Assembly (NCBI GenBank): GCA_025331125.1
Contig: JAOALB010000208.1
Coordinates: 1 to 64,000 of the forward strand
Direction of reading: 5' to 3'
DNA: 64,000 nt
Source of the DNA: Mycogone perniciosa
Taxonomy: Eukaryota > Ascomycota > Sordariomycetes > Hypocreales > Hypocreaceae
In this document: positions 31,201-41,493 of the stretch, piece by piece
How the letters are laid out: each line of letters opens with the position of its first letter
Numbering within the stretch: the stretch's first letter is position 1
Made by a program: the position numbers and the translations under genes
The notes under the pieces: model-generated
Told to the model about the DNA's origin: nothing
The model's input: the letters and a program-made list of their open reading frames with translations, nothing else
Databases searched by the model: none

Positions 31201-34200
31201 GAATGGTTAGATTTTATTAACTTAGCTAAAGTGGAAACAGAAGGAAAAATAACCAATAATTCTTTAAACGAATTATAAACATAAACTGGGTAAGCTGATT
31301 TAGCTTCAATAATCCTTACCTTACTTTCAATAGAATGGCTTTTATGGTAAAAAGGATTATTTTCACCAGTTAAAGCTCTTGCTATTAAACTTTTAGTTTC
31401 ATCGCTATGTACTCTATTTTTAGCTAATTCAGATAATAATTCTTTAGTTTCTTCAGTATGTTTATAACCTAAAGAAGAATAACCTTGCTTTAATACGTTG
31501 TAATAAGGCATTACATATGTTATATAATAAGTCTCTCTACTAGTTAAATATTTAGGTTCTACATATTCTAATATTAGTAGAGAAAAATTTTCTTGATTAT
31601 ATTTAAGTAAAGCTTTTACAATTGGCATATTAATGTTTTGTTTGCTTTTTAAAAAAGTATTATTAAGATAATTTCTCATTCTAGAAGATAAATTAATAGA
31701 ACTACCTACATAAGAATTACCATTAATTTTATTAATAAAACAATACACACCAGATTTATCTTTTTGTTCTTTTAATATATCAAGTCTATTTTCTTTAAAA
31801 TTATCGTATAATTTTAAAGGCTTTAAATCTTTGGTATTATTTACAAGATTAGAAGTAGAATAAAAACGATTAGTACTTTTATTATATATAAAGTTAAATT
31901 TATGATTATATGAATGAATTAATGAATTTTGATTTCATGGACTATATCTTCCCGTATTTATTTTACGGGGACTACGTTTAGTCTCTGAGGATCCTACTAA
32001 GATATTATAAGATATCCGTTGGTTTCCTGCTGATTGTTCAAAATTATACATTTTCACTAAGTAAATATAAAACCCTAGTAGTATAATTGTCAGAAGTTCC
32101 CAGCATACAGTAGTCTTTATAACGGTCGGGAGAGCCAAGTGGTTTAATAACCCTCCGATTGTGAACATGAATACAAAACCTAATGAGAATAACATTGAAG
32201 GTGTCATTTTTATAGATCCTCCGTAGCAAGTAGCCAATCATGAGAATATTTTAATTCCTGTAGGAACTGCAATAATTAATGTAGCAGCTGTGAAGTAAGC
32301 TCTTGTATCTACATCTAATCCTACAGTATACATGTGATGCAAAACCGTTAATAAATATTTTCTATTTACCCATACAAAATTGTATGCTTCTTTCACAAGA
32401 AGTGTCGGACTATATCTTCATCTTTAAGCCGCTCCTGTTTTATTTGTCATACTATTATTTAAATTAATTTGTTTTTGCAGAGTTCTTACTTGTGCTAACC
32501 CTTCTTCAGTTAAATGTAATTTATTGGACACTTGGTTATGAACAGTTAATCATTTTTCAAAAGAAAGAGCTTTTTTAGTTTGTAATGGAAATAATTTAAA
32601 GTATGCTATTACATCGTTCAATACTTTAAACCCAGTAACTGTATAACGATAAACATTATCAGTTCCAGATCTTAATGTTACTTTACCAAATCCAAATAAT
32701 TCGTATATTTTATTTAGTATAACACTATCTTTTTGGTCTAATATATAACGCATTCTTATAACATGACCTAATGTATATCTAGTGTTTGTTGTAATAGATA
32801 CATTAAAACATCCTTCAGCATCAGTAAATCCAGATAATCAGGCATCCTGTAATGTAATAGAAACAGGAGTATTATTAAACTTTATTGTTTCAGAACCAAA
32901 ACGGTTATTTAAAGCATTAACTCATAGAGCTAATTGTTCAATTCTAAGATTGATAGCTAAATTACCATTAAATAAAAAAGCTAAAAGTAAAATGTCTGAA
33001 GGTTCATCAACCATTCATCTATAAAAATCATGATTTTTACCACTTTTTCCTTGAGGAAAATGTCTAACAACACCAATGTTAAATTGATATTGTATACTAT
33101 GAAGTATAGCACTTTCTTTTTGAGTAAGAACAAAACGTACTCTTTTACCTTCTGCATATGTTTGAATAGCACCATCTCCTTCAGCAAAACCAATAAATCA
33201 TGTTAATCATTCATCAGAAAGAGGGTCTCTATTTTTAAATAATGTATTAAAATAAGCATGGAATGCGGAAAATCTCAAAGATGTCTCGCGTGTAGTCTCT
33301 GAGACACTCTGTTTGTTATCCTTTAAGGAATACAGGGACAGATTGTCTGCTGATTGAGTATAGCTAATTAGATTTTTACCTTTCAAGGTACTAATTAGCA
33401 CTAAACTGTTCCAGCATATAGCGAGATTAATTATATTCCCTATATCACTATAGGGTGAAGCCATTACACAACTTCATACTATAAATCCTAAGATTCCTAT
33501 AGACATCATAGCGTAAACCATACCAATATAACCGAATGTAGGTTTATTAGAGTTAGCTGATATTGTTGTACTAATTATACCGAAACCTGGTATAATTAAA
33601 ATGTAACAGTTACTTTGATTAATATAATAGTCTAATAAAGATCTATTAACATTAATACTCAAAAACTTTCGTCTTTGTTAGGACTCTATCTTATACTGAA
33701 TTTTTATTCATTGAATTTTTCAATTTTATAATTTTATCTATTCCTGTCTCCGTTAAATGATCTTTTTCTTGTATAATTATATATGCTTTTCTTCATTTAA
33801 GATAATTATTATGTTTACTAGATTGTAAATGAAAATTATCAAAATATTTTATTACTTTTTTAGCTGAACCAAAACTAGTTGATCCATAATAATAAGTATC
33901 TTGACCTCCTCTATAGCCGATATTCCCACCAAATACATCTTTTATTAGTAATAAAATATTATTATCTTTCTGTAGGGCTAGCTTGCGCATGCCCACAATT
34001 TGAAAATTTCATCTAATTTCCGGTCTAGGTCTATTATCTCTATGAACAATTTTTATTTGAAAACTAGCATCCGCATCAGAAAATCCCGCTATTCAGTGAT
34101 TATTAAAATCATTAGAATCATTAATTTGAAATTCTATGTTTTCTTCTGAATACTTAGGATGAGCTAATATATTATTAATAACTTGATCAAATTTGTTCAA

Positions 34201-37200
34201 AGTTCTTAATTTACCATTAATTAAATTTATTGTTTTAATTATACCATCTTTATTTGATATAATATACAAATAAGCATTTTTATCCTTAACTTTTTTTACA
34301 TGACCAAAACCTATTATTTTTTTAATATAGTAAGCTAATTTAACATCAGAATAACTAAATACAATTACCAATTGTTGTTTAGAACTAAAATGTCCATCTC
34401 CGTCTATTAAACCAGCTAAATAATGTCCGAATTGTTGATCATTTAATGGTTTTAAGTGTGTAGGTACATGAATAGATATATTTTTTATATTTTCAGTATT
34501 GTCGCGTATAGTCTCTGAGGTTCCACTTTTAAAATTCAAAGCGTTACCTGCTGATTGGCTTCATTGTTTTAACTTTTTTACTATGTCAATAAAGAAGGAG
34601 TATTTAAAACTAGATATCGAAGCTTTCCCAGCATATAGCGACATTATGAGGCTTACAAATTTAACCTCAGGGTGTCCGAAGAATCAGAAAAGATGTTGGA
34701 ATAATATAGGATCACCTCCTCCAGCTACCTCGAAGAATGAAGTGTTGAAGTTTCTATCTGTTAAAACCATAGTTATACCCAAATAGATTCTTGATCTACT
34801 AGACTAGGTCTCATGGTTAATAAATTAACCTCATAAACAATTTTGTTTAAGGTAGATACTCAATATGTCGCCATATTGTTGGGACTATATATTATTTGTA
34901 TAAGCTATAAAAATTATTTAAATGATCTCAATTAAATTCTGTTCTTTTATTATTCATTTGCGATTTAATTTCAACTATAGCTTTGATAGATTCAGGTTCT
35001 GTATTTTTTTTAGCTTCAAAATACGACAATACTTTTATTCAATCTTTATAATTTAAATATTTACTAGAAAATAAAGGGTATTTTTCAAGATATTTAACCA
35101 ATATAAAATTACTACTTAAACTTGTAGTTCTAACTCTATATTCAGGTTTTGGTTTATCCATTCTAATTTCTTTTACCGTAGAAGATAGAAAATCTGCAAT
35201 TAAACTCAAATATTCAAAATTATTTTCATTATTATGATCGTTTTGTCTTTGAGATATTTCAAATTTACATTCTACTCTTGGATATTTAGAATCTAAAGTG
35301 GTTCTTACTGAAAAATGTCCATCTGCATCTATAAACCCTCCTAATCAACTATTAGAATTTATATTGCTTATGTCTTTATTTTTTTTTTCTATATTTAAAT
35401 CAAATCTTGAATTTAGTCAATCAATTAATCTATGTAAAGCATAAATTTTAGGAGTTCTCATGTAACCATTTATAACATTGGCTACAAGAATTATACCTAC
35501 AGATTTATTAATTGATAATACATAAGCATTAGAACCTTTTTTTCTAGAAATAGACCCATGATTTAATTTAGATTGTATCATTAAAGCTAAAGGAAAATCT
35601 CTTAAATCAAATACTATTTGTATTGAAGGGTAATATAGGTCACCTTTAGGTGATCTTTCTGTTTTAGGTACTATAATTGTACCATCCCCTTCAATTAAAC
35701 CGGCTAAATATGAGGCAAATCTAGGATCAAATACCTTATTAGTGTCATTATTAAATGACGAACCTCTTTTTATAGAAAAGAATTTACGGTCTATATTTAG
35801 ATAAGATTTAAAACATACAAATTTTGGCGCATAGTCTCTGAAGATACTTAATAGCTTAAAACTAATTAAGCATCCTGCTGATAAAGATATAATAAATACA
35901 TATATCTCTTCCCAGCAATTGGCCAAATTTAAAGCTGGCAGTATTTTACCAGCTAAAACAGGTAATGATAATAATAATAATACTGCTGTTATTACTACTG
36001 CTCATCCAAATAAGGCTAATTTATGTAATCTTATTCCAGGTGTTCTCATATTAGCTACAGTAGTTATGAAGTTTATAGCCCCTAATAAACTACTTACCCC
36101 TGATAAGTGTAAAGCAAAAATCGCAAGATCTACACTAGGTCCACTGTGACTTTGTAATCCGGATAAAGGAGGGTAACAATTACATTTATAACCTCATATT
36201 TTGATATATCCCCCCTACTCCACATAGCAAGGAAAAAGAGATAATTTAAATATACATTACTTTAAAAATGTAGATTTTCGAAATACTATCGTTATATCCA
36301 TCATTCACATGATGGTTTGGACTATACCATCACCCAAACCCATTCTAATCTTGATCTTTTTCATTTACTATAAAATTTTCATTTGTGCTGCGCAAGCTAA
36401 AGCGACTGATTTTTCTTAAAACTCTTACATTTTCTCTTATTTTTCTCAATTTTTCATAATTACCTTTATGTTTTACATAAGATCTTGCTCAAATTCTAAA
36501 CTCTACAGTTTTCATACCTTTCATAGTTTTATCATAATAATCTATTATATTAGAAATAGCACGTGAATTTGTAGTCACTACTGTATAATGTAATTTTTTT
36601 TTACTTATACTTATGCCTAATATATGAGCTATAGCTTTTAAAACTATAGTATCTAATTTTTGTGTTATTTCAAAAGCATGAACTATACGAGTAGAATCTT
36701 TACTTACAAGATAAAAGCTACCTTCTGCTTCAGTAAGACCTATAAGTCAATATTTACTAATTACTGATTTAGCTTCATTAGTATTATTAACTTCATAATT
36801 TACTGTTTTTCAAGCAGGAGATATATAATCTGTGGGCATTTGTTCACTTTGTAATTTTAGTAATATATTATCTTTTTCTTTTGTAGACAAATTAGGGTTT
36901 TCTAGTATTTCATATGCTCTTTTAAATTTTTGATATGAATAGTATTTACTAGTTAATAAAGGATATTTATCAAAAATAGGGAGTATTATAGAACCTATAG
37001 TTTTTCTATCTCTTATTCTAAAATCTACTTTATTACAATTAGCATCTACGTAAACTGAACCTACACCTAATTGTTTTTTAATATAATATATTATTCTTAA
37101 ATTATAAGTACTTTGAGTTAATTTAAAGAAAAGAGTTCATTTTCCTTCGGCTACTCTAATGACAGAAAAACTTCCATCACCATCTGTAAAACCGACTAAT

Positions 37201-40200
37201 CATTGATGAAAATTATCTTTGTTTTCAGAATATTTAGATCTATTAATAGATCTAGAATGGTCATATAATTTTATACTATTTGGGTGCTCTACGTTAAGTC
37301 TCTGATGGGAATTAAATATTAATTTATTTTGCTCCCAGGCGTATTGTCTTGTACCTATATTTTTTATACTTTTAATAAAAAAACATAAGAATACTATTAA
37401 CATTATTACTTCTAATAATATTAGTAAGTAGCTAATAGTACAAGTTATAAAAACTACAAGGGTTTCACGCATCGAGTAGAGTTTTATTGCCTCTAAGTTA
37501 CCAAAGAGCAACACCTTACTTTTCAAAAGTGTTCAACCTGTACCTGCTCCACCTTCTATACAAGCAGAGAATACTAATAAAAGTAAACTTGGTGGTAATA
37601 ATCAGAAACTAATGTTATTTAGTCTAGGGAATCGTTTACAATGGTAGTTTCCTACCACCACGGACTATGTCTTCACCCTTATTTAATGCAATAAGGGGCC
37701 TCGCGTGTAGTCTCTGAGGATCCTACTCATAATTTAAATTATTTTGGTTTCCTGCACATTCTTCCCATGTATACATAAGTGTTACGACTAATTCAGTTAT
37801 TTGCACAACTTTATGAGTTTATAAACTCCAATTAGGTGTCTATGTATCTGTTGACAGGATAAATTTCATCCTTTTTCGAGAGATTCTATGCATATAGCGA
37901 AGTAATAATTAAAAAGTTTACACTTTTTAACGGCATTCCCCTGTTTAGGGGAATATATATAAATAACAAAATAATAACAATTGTAAGTTTAAGCAGATAA
38001 TTTATTTAAATGATCCCAATTGAAATAAGTTCTATTTCTATTCATACTATTTCTAACAGAATCAGTTTTAGTTAAACCTTCTTCTGTATAATGTTTGTTT
38101 TCAAGTATTAATAACACAACTTCTCTTCAATCTTTATAATCTAAATATTTACTTGAGAATATAGGATGTCTATCTAAATAGTTTATCAAGATTTCTGTAG
38201 AATTTTTACTTGATGCTGTAAGAGTATAATACTCATTACCTGTAGATTTTTGGATTCTAGTTAATAAACTACAATTAAGAAATTTAGCTATACTTGTTAA
38301 AACCTCTAAATAACTGTTACCAGTAACAGGATCTAACATTCTTTGCTCAATTCTTAATCTACAAGATATTTTTCTTTTTTTTGCATTATTTTCTACTTTA
38401 GTATGTTGCACAGAAAAACTTCCATCTGAATCAAGAAATCCGCTTAATCAACTATCATTAGCCAAAGGACCTTCTTTTAAAGGTAACTTATCTATATTTG
38501 TACTATGATGTTTATTTAATCAATCAATCAATTTATGCAATTGATGTATCTTAGGTGTTCTTAGTTCACCATTTATTAAAGAAACTATTTTTTTTAAACC
38601 TATTACAGGTGAAACTACTAATACACAAGCATTATCTTTAGGTTTATATCTAATAAACCCTGACTCTAAGATATCTAATAGTTTTTTAGCTAATGGTTCA
38701 TTTTTTAAACTAAAAGTTCTACAAAATCTGGGGTTATGTTTCTTTTTATCTCCCGCATCAGGATTTTGTATTCAAATATGACCATCACCTTCAAATAAAC
38801 CAGCTAGATATGAATTTAAATTATTATTTTTAACACTTGTACTATAGTATCTTTTGTTATTTATTATACCCCCAAGGTGGCCCTTTTTCTTTGCCATATC
38901 AGGACCACCTATCATTAAAGGCATTAAAAAATTACCAAATCCTCCTATTAATGCAGGCATACGTTTACTCATATACTTTCATATATGAACGGACTATATC
39001 TTTATCTTTAAATATAATATAATATTTACTAAGATATTTCACGTGTAGTCTCTGAGGAACCTACTCAATAACAAAATTATCTTTGGTTTCCTGCGGGTTA
39101 TCTAATCTTTTGAATTGTTACTGTATCCTGCTGCTTTTCGTCTACCGGCAAAGTTCCGTAAGTCTGCAATACTAGTATCAAAAGCTCTAAAGACGTTCTC
39201 GCATATAGTGAAATGAAAGTAAAATATTACTACTTTACCCGGCCATGCCTTATCTATTTAATCTTTAATTTCCACATTCTAACTGTAATAATAACAACAA
39301 CAATAATAGATTAAACAATAACAAATAGATAAAAAGTATTTTTATATAACTAGGTACAAACCTATAAGGTTACAAGGTTTTATATGAAAATCTATTTTCT
39401 CTTTGTGTGCGCAAGCTATACCTGATTTAATTTCTATAATTTTAGCTAACCCTTCTGGAGTTTTATGAGCATTACTATTCATTAACTCAGCGATTTGTGC
39501 TTAGCATAAAAATCTAGAAAATCTTTATTTTTATTCCCTATTATAGGGTGTTTATGAAAAAGAGGTATAAGTTTATCTGTAATAAGTGATAATTTTACCA
39601 CTACATATTCAGAAATGCTTGTACGCTCTTTTATAAAACCTCCGTGCGTAGCTACTAAAAAGCTTATAAAACATTTTAATAATTCAAGGTCACGAGAATG
39701 TTGAATAATTAAGAACTTAAGAATTACTTGGTATCCTATTTTATGAGAGGAAGATTTTAATATTTCTGTCTCCCCTAGCTTGCTGCGCAAGCTAGGGGGT
39801 CGCTTGCTAATCCAAAGGATAGGGAGTAGAGAAACTCCCATCTCCACTTGTAAAACCTGCAAATCAATAAGGATTTATTACTTCCTAACCCTAGCTTGCG
39901 CAGCAAGCTAGGGGCTATAAAGGAACTTCAGTTCTTTCTTGAGGAACTATATTATTAAAGGATGAATTTAATTCCTCATTTAAAATACCTTTATTTAAAG
40001 ATGCTTTAATCCCTATTAATTTATGTAATCCTTCTATATATTTATGTTCTTGTTGTTTAATTAATTCAATAGCTGATTTAAATAATAAAAAATCAGCTCT
40101 CTTTTTAGTTAATAAGGGATATAATTCGAAATGAGGTATTATAACATTAACTAAATCCTTAGTAGAATTAACTTGATATATTGCTGTTTCTTTATTACTG

Positions 40201-40674
40201 CTAATATTACCCACGTCTCCGGAGGAGTGCTTCGCGCTTCGCAGACTTTTAAAATTAGATTTCTATTATTAAAAGGGTTTTCTATATATACTTTAGTATA
40301 TTTAGGAGGCGCAAGCTCCTTATTATCATTATTGTTATTATTATTATTATTAAAATTATTGTGATTATTACTATCTGTAATAGTAATAATATCGTTTTGG
40401 TTATTAGTAATAGAGTATTACATTGAAAATTAAGATTAAATAGTCTTCATTTGTCGACCATGAAGAATATCATTAATATAGCATGAGCTGTTATAATACT
40501 GTTATATAGTTGATTATTTGAAATAAATTGAACACCAGGTCCGCTAAGTTCTAATCTTATTAATACTGAAAAGGCAGTTCCTAATAATCCTGAGAATAAG
40601 GCAAATATTAAATAAAGTGTTCCTATATCTTTAGCATTAGTAGAATTAAATCATCTTTCAATGTTCATAGACAT
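28258..40674 (-). CDS. cox1: Cytochrome c oxidase subunit 1 (9 exons)
   Basis: Catalytic heme-copper subunit of complex IV. Exons (descending): 40674..40457, 38961..38893, 37632..37528, 36176..35948, 34779..34664, 33606..33471, 32339..32150, 29858..29654, 28582..28258. They join to 1593 nt and 530 aa. Landmarks are [55 protein letters not shown] (copper-B His pair at a junction), [17 protein letters not shown] and [20 protein letters not shown]. The start may be ATG 40674 or 40668. Exon 2/3 sites could shift 1 nt; all others obey the U/G rule. Confidence 0.95.
28583..29653 (-). mobile_element. Group I intron 8 of cox1
   Basis: Splits FIGV-NVTFFPQ; the exon ends GGGGT at 29654, the intron ends CCATG. 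The core after the ORF: CAGAGACTACACG near 28635-28650 and AAGATATAGTCCAACC near 28588-28603. Confidence 0.9.
28825..29653 (-). CDS. GIY-YIG homing endonuclease in cox1 intron 8
   Basis: Fused to exon 8, about 275 residues. The catalytic motif is [19 protein letters not shown] near 29450-29510; the [14 protein letters not shown] motif follows. A GCGCAAAGCGCATG element at about 29136-29160 adds [11 protein letters not shown] in frame. The C-terminal module is [18 protein letters not shown]. Confidence 0.85.
29882..30796 (-). CDS. GIY-YIG endonuclease, second ORF in cox1 intron 7
   Basis: About 304 residues beginning with the junction-like [10 protein letters not shown] and ending at 29882. 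It contains [20 protein letters not shown] near 30590-30650, [15 protein letters not shown], and C-terminal modules [21 protein letters not shown] and [18 protein letters not shown]. Its frame would be in phase with cox1 if exon 7 were spliced to TGAGTGGT at 30795. No conventional ATG starts the frame. Confidence 0.75.
30873..32149 (-). CDS. GIY-YIG endonuclease, first ORF in cox1 intron 7
   Basis: Open from exon 7 straight through the intron core to TAA at 30873, about 425 residues. The first 75 or so are translated core. The nuclease begins [19 protein letters not shown] near 31690-31755, followed by [15 protein letters not shown] and [21 protein letters not shown]-terminal modules are [18 protein letters not shown] and [16 protein letters not shown]. 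It looks intact. Confidence 0.85.
32340..33470 (-). mobile_element. Group I intron 6 of cox1
   Basis: Splits VWS-HHMYTV; the exon ends TGAAGT at 33471, the intron ends TTTTG. CAGAGACTACACGCGAG lies near 33283-33300 and AAGATATAGTCCGACAC near 32400-32416, so the ORF occupies the loop between them. Confidence 0.9.
32424..33470 (-). CDS. LAGLIDADG homing endonuclease in cox1 intron 6
   Basis: Fused to exon 6, 348 residues to TAA at 32424. Motifs are [18 protein letters not shown] near 33155-33205 and [16 protein letters not shown] near 32800-32845. It is close to the nad5 intron 3 protein. It looks intact. Confidence 0.87.
33691..34663 (-). CDS. LAGLIDADG homing endonuclease in cox1 intron 5
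   Basis: Fused to exon 5, about 324 residues to TAA at 33691. Motifs are [17 protein letters not shown] near 34385-34435 and [16 protein letters not shown] near 34050-34100. A GC element at 33975-33994 adds VGMRKLA in frame directly before LQKDNN. The reading frame is intact. Confidence 0.86.
33975..33994. repeat. GC element inside the intron 5 ORF
   Basis: GGGCTAGCTTGCGCATGCCC, ends complementary. Relatives are at 51798, 58241, 57032 (inverted) and 5995 (inverted). Confidence 0.9.
34780..35947 (-). mobile_element. Group I intron 4 of cox1
   Basis: Splits PVLAG-GITMVL; the exon ends GCTGGT at 35948, the intron ends TTTG. CAGAGACTATGCG near 35826-35838 and a matching ATATAGTCCCAAC near 34878-34890 flank the ORF. 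Confidence 0.88.
34892..35947 (-). CDS. LAGLIDADG homing endonuclease in cox1 intron 4
   Basis: Fused to exon 4, 351 residues to TAA at 34892. Motifs are [18 protein letters not shown] near 35660-35710 and [16 protein letters not shown] near 35300-35345. It shares [17 protein letters not shown] with the cox1 intron 2 and nad5 intron 2 proteins. Intact. Confidence 0.87.
36177..37527 (-). mobile_element. Group I intron 3 of cox1
   Basis: Splits GTGWTL-YPPLSG; the exon ends AACACT at 37528, the intron ends AATTG. CATCAGAGACTTAACG near 37289-37304 and a TATAGTCCAAACC near 36315-36328 flank the ORF. Confidence 0.87.
36345..37527 (-). CDS. LAGLIDADG homing endonuclease in cox1 intron 3
   Basis: Fused to exon 3, about 394 residues to TAG at 36345. 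Motifs are [20 protein letters not shown] near 37150-37200 and [15 protein letters not shown] near 36715-36760. An AGCTTGCGCAGC unit at 36389-36400 lies near the C-terminus and encodes SLRS in frame. Confidence 0.87.
37633..38892 (-). mobile_element. Group I intron 2 of cox1
   Basis: Splits GGPDMA-FPRLNN; the intron ends AAACG at 37633. The core follows the ORF: CAGAGACTACACGCGAGG near 37699-37716 and AAGACATAGTCCG near 37661-37674. The upstream exon appears to end in C rather than U, so the site is less certain. Confidence 0.85.
37989..38892 (-). CDS. LAGLIDADG homing endonuclease in cox1 intron 2
   Basis: Fused to exon 2, about 301 residues to TAA at 37989. Motifs are [17 protein letters not shown] near 38770-38815 and [15 protein letters not shown] near 38410-38455. 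[17 protein letters not shown] links it to the cox1 intron 4 and nad5 intron 2 proteins. Confidence 0.86.
39772..39826. repeat. GC palindrome with tail, inside a dead endonuclease
   Basis: CCCCTAGCTTGCTGCGCAAG then CTAGGGGG, plus the TCGCTTGCTAATCCAAAGGA tail seen at 7375. Confidence 0.93.
39889..39914. repeat. GC palindrome element
   Basis: CCCTAGCTTGCGCAGCAAGC then TAGGGG, lying in the same dead endonuclease gene 63 nt from another copy. Confidence 0.92.
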
Positions 40675-40933
40675 TTGAGATCTTAAATTTAGGTTTAAGG
40701 TACCTTCTTCTTTTTGTAATCTCAAAATTTTGAAATAATAGAGTATTGATATTTAAATGACATTATTAGCTAAAAATTATTAATTAATAATCTTAATCAA
40801 TTCTTATCAATATAAATGCTAATAATTAAAAGAGAACTTTTATATATATTGTTCCATTTAAATTTTTATAAATTTTTTTTTTCTTGCTCCGCACTATTAT
40901 AGAATTATTATTATTAAATTGTGCTCTACTTTG

Positions 40934-40996
40934 TAGCCCTTAGCTTTAGCTTTAGCTTTAGCTTTAGCTTTAGCTTTAGCTATAGCTTTAGCTTGC

Positions 40997-41033
<37 letters not shown>

Positions 41034-41034
41034 G
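40934..41034. repeat. Compound AGCTTT/GCA tandem repeat, copy B
   Basis: Same order as copy A: TAGCCCTT, AGCTTT hexamers, ATAGCTTTAGCTTGCGCA, GCA triplets, CATGG. Repeat numbers differ slightly from copy A. Confidence 0.95.
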
Positions 41035-41043
41035 GGCATAACT

Positions 41044-41068
41044 CCTAGCTTGCGCAGCGCAAGCTAGG
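41044..41068. repeat. GC palindrome element
   Basis: Identical 25-nt palindrome to 6290-6314, 11-nt arms around CAG. Confidence 0.95.
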
Positions 41069-41297
41069 GAAAAGAAAAAAAATTCTATTTATACTCCGCG
41101 TTAATACTTTAAACTAAATATTAAAATTATTTTATTTTATTTTATATATTATATCTAATTAAATATAAATTTATTTTTCTTTTATTATAAGTTTTAAATA
41201 TATATAAATATATATTCTATATATTTTATATAGTAAATTATTTATGAATTTAAGTATTAGTAAATTATTTTCATAATTAAGGTGCTACTAAGTAGTA

Positions 41298-41367
41298 AGA
41301 TTATGGAGGAATTGAACCTCAGACTATTGATTTGCAATCAAAGTGTAAATCCGTTTACAGCATAATC
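41298..41367 (-). tRNA. trnC: tRNA-Cys (GCA)
   Basis: Acceptor GATTATG/CATAATC, anticodon arm TTTGA-TTGCAAA-TCAAT, anticodon GCA, T loop TTCAATT. It lies between cob and cox1. Confidence 0.93.
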
Positions 41368-41493
41368 TTTTTATAGTAATCATAAAGATTCTATAAAAAA
41401 TTATTATAAAAATTTCTAGTACTACTTATATCACTAAAAGATCTAATTTTTAGTGTATAAATTTAATTTTTATGCTATTACATAAACAAATAA

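Larger units (their letters stand above)
29859..32149 (-). mobile_element. Group I intron 7 of cox1 with two ORFs
   Basis: The exon ends GGGT at 32150; exon 8 resumes TGAGTGGTGTTG at 29858 after ACG. The only core is near the 5' end: CAGAGACTAAACG near 31967-31985 and AAGATATAGTCC near 31940-31951. Two GIY-YIG ORFs follow in tandem. Between them, at 30788-30800, the sequence AACAG/TGAGTGGT repeats the 3' splice junction. It is annotated as one intron because no second core is visible. Confidence 0.8.
33607..34663 (-). mobile_element. Group I intron 5 of cox1
   Basis: Splits GHPEV-YILIIPG; the exon ends GAGGT at 34664, the intron ends AACTG. CAGAGACTATACGCGAC lies near 34500-34516 and AAGATAGAGTCC near 33678-33690, flanking the ORF. 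Confidence 0.9.
39482..40437 (-). pseudogene. LAGLIDADG endonuclease shattered by GC elements (cox1 intron 1)
   Basis: Homology continues across several breaks. The pieces are [20 protein letters not shown] with [20 protein letters not shown] (39915-40214), [12 protein letters not shown] near 39845-39880, and [18 protein letters not shown] to the end at 39482. GC insertions fall at 40304-40322, 40215-40245, 39889-39914 (creating a stop after ERTEVPL), 39772-39826 (stop right after the second LAGLIDADG motif) and 39643-39660. The gene cannot make a complete nuclease. Confidence 0.85.
38962..40456 (-). mobile_element. Group I intron 1 of cox1
   Basis: Splits IFFMV-MPALIGG; the exon ends CATGGT at 40457, the intron ends AAACG. 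The core is at the 3' side: CAGAGACTACACG near 39042-39055 and AAGATATAGTCCG near 38992-39004. Confidence 0.88.
40675..41297. other. Spacer cox1 to trnC with repeats
   Basis: No gene seen. It is very AT-rich (41070-41280 is almost pure A/T) apart from the compound repeat at 40934-41034 and the palindrome at 41044-41068. The cox1 frame is open for about 28 codons upstream of its ATG. Confidence 0.8.

Noticed and set aside
32044..32241. Alternative minus-strand ORF over cox1 exon 7
   Set aside because: Out of frame with cox1; a shadow of the exon and intron core.
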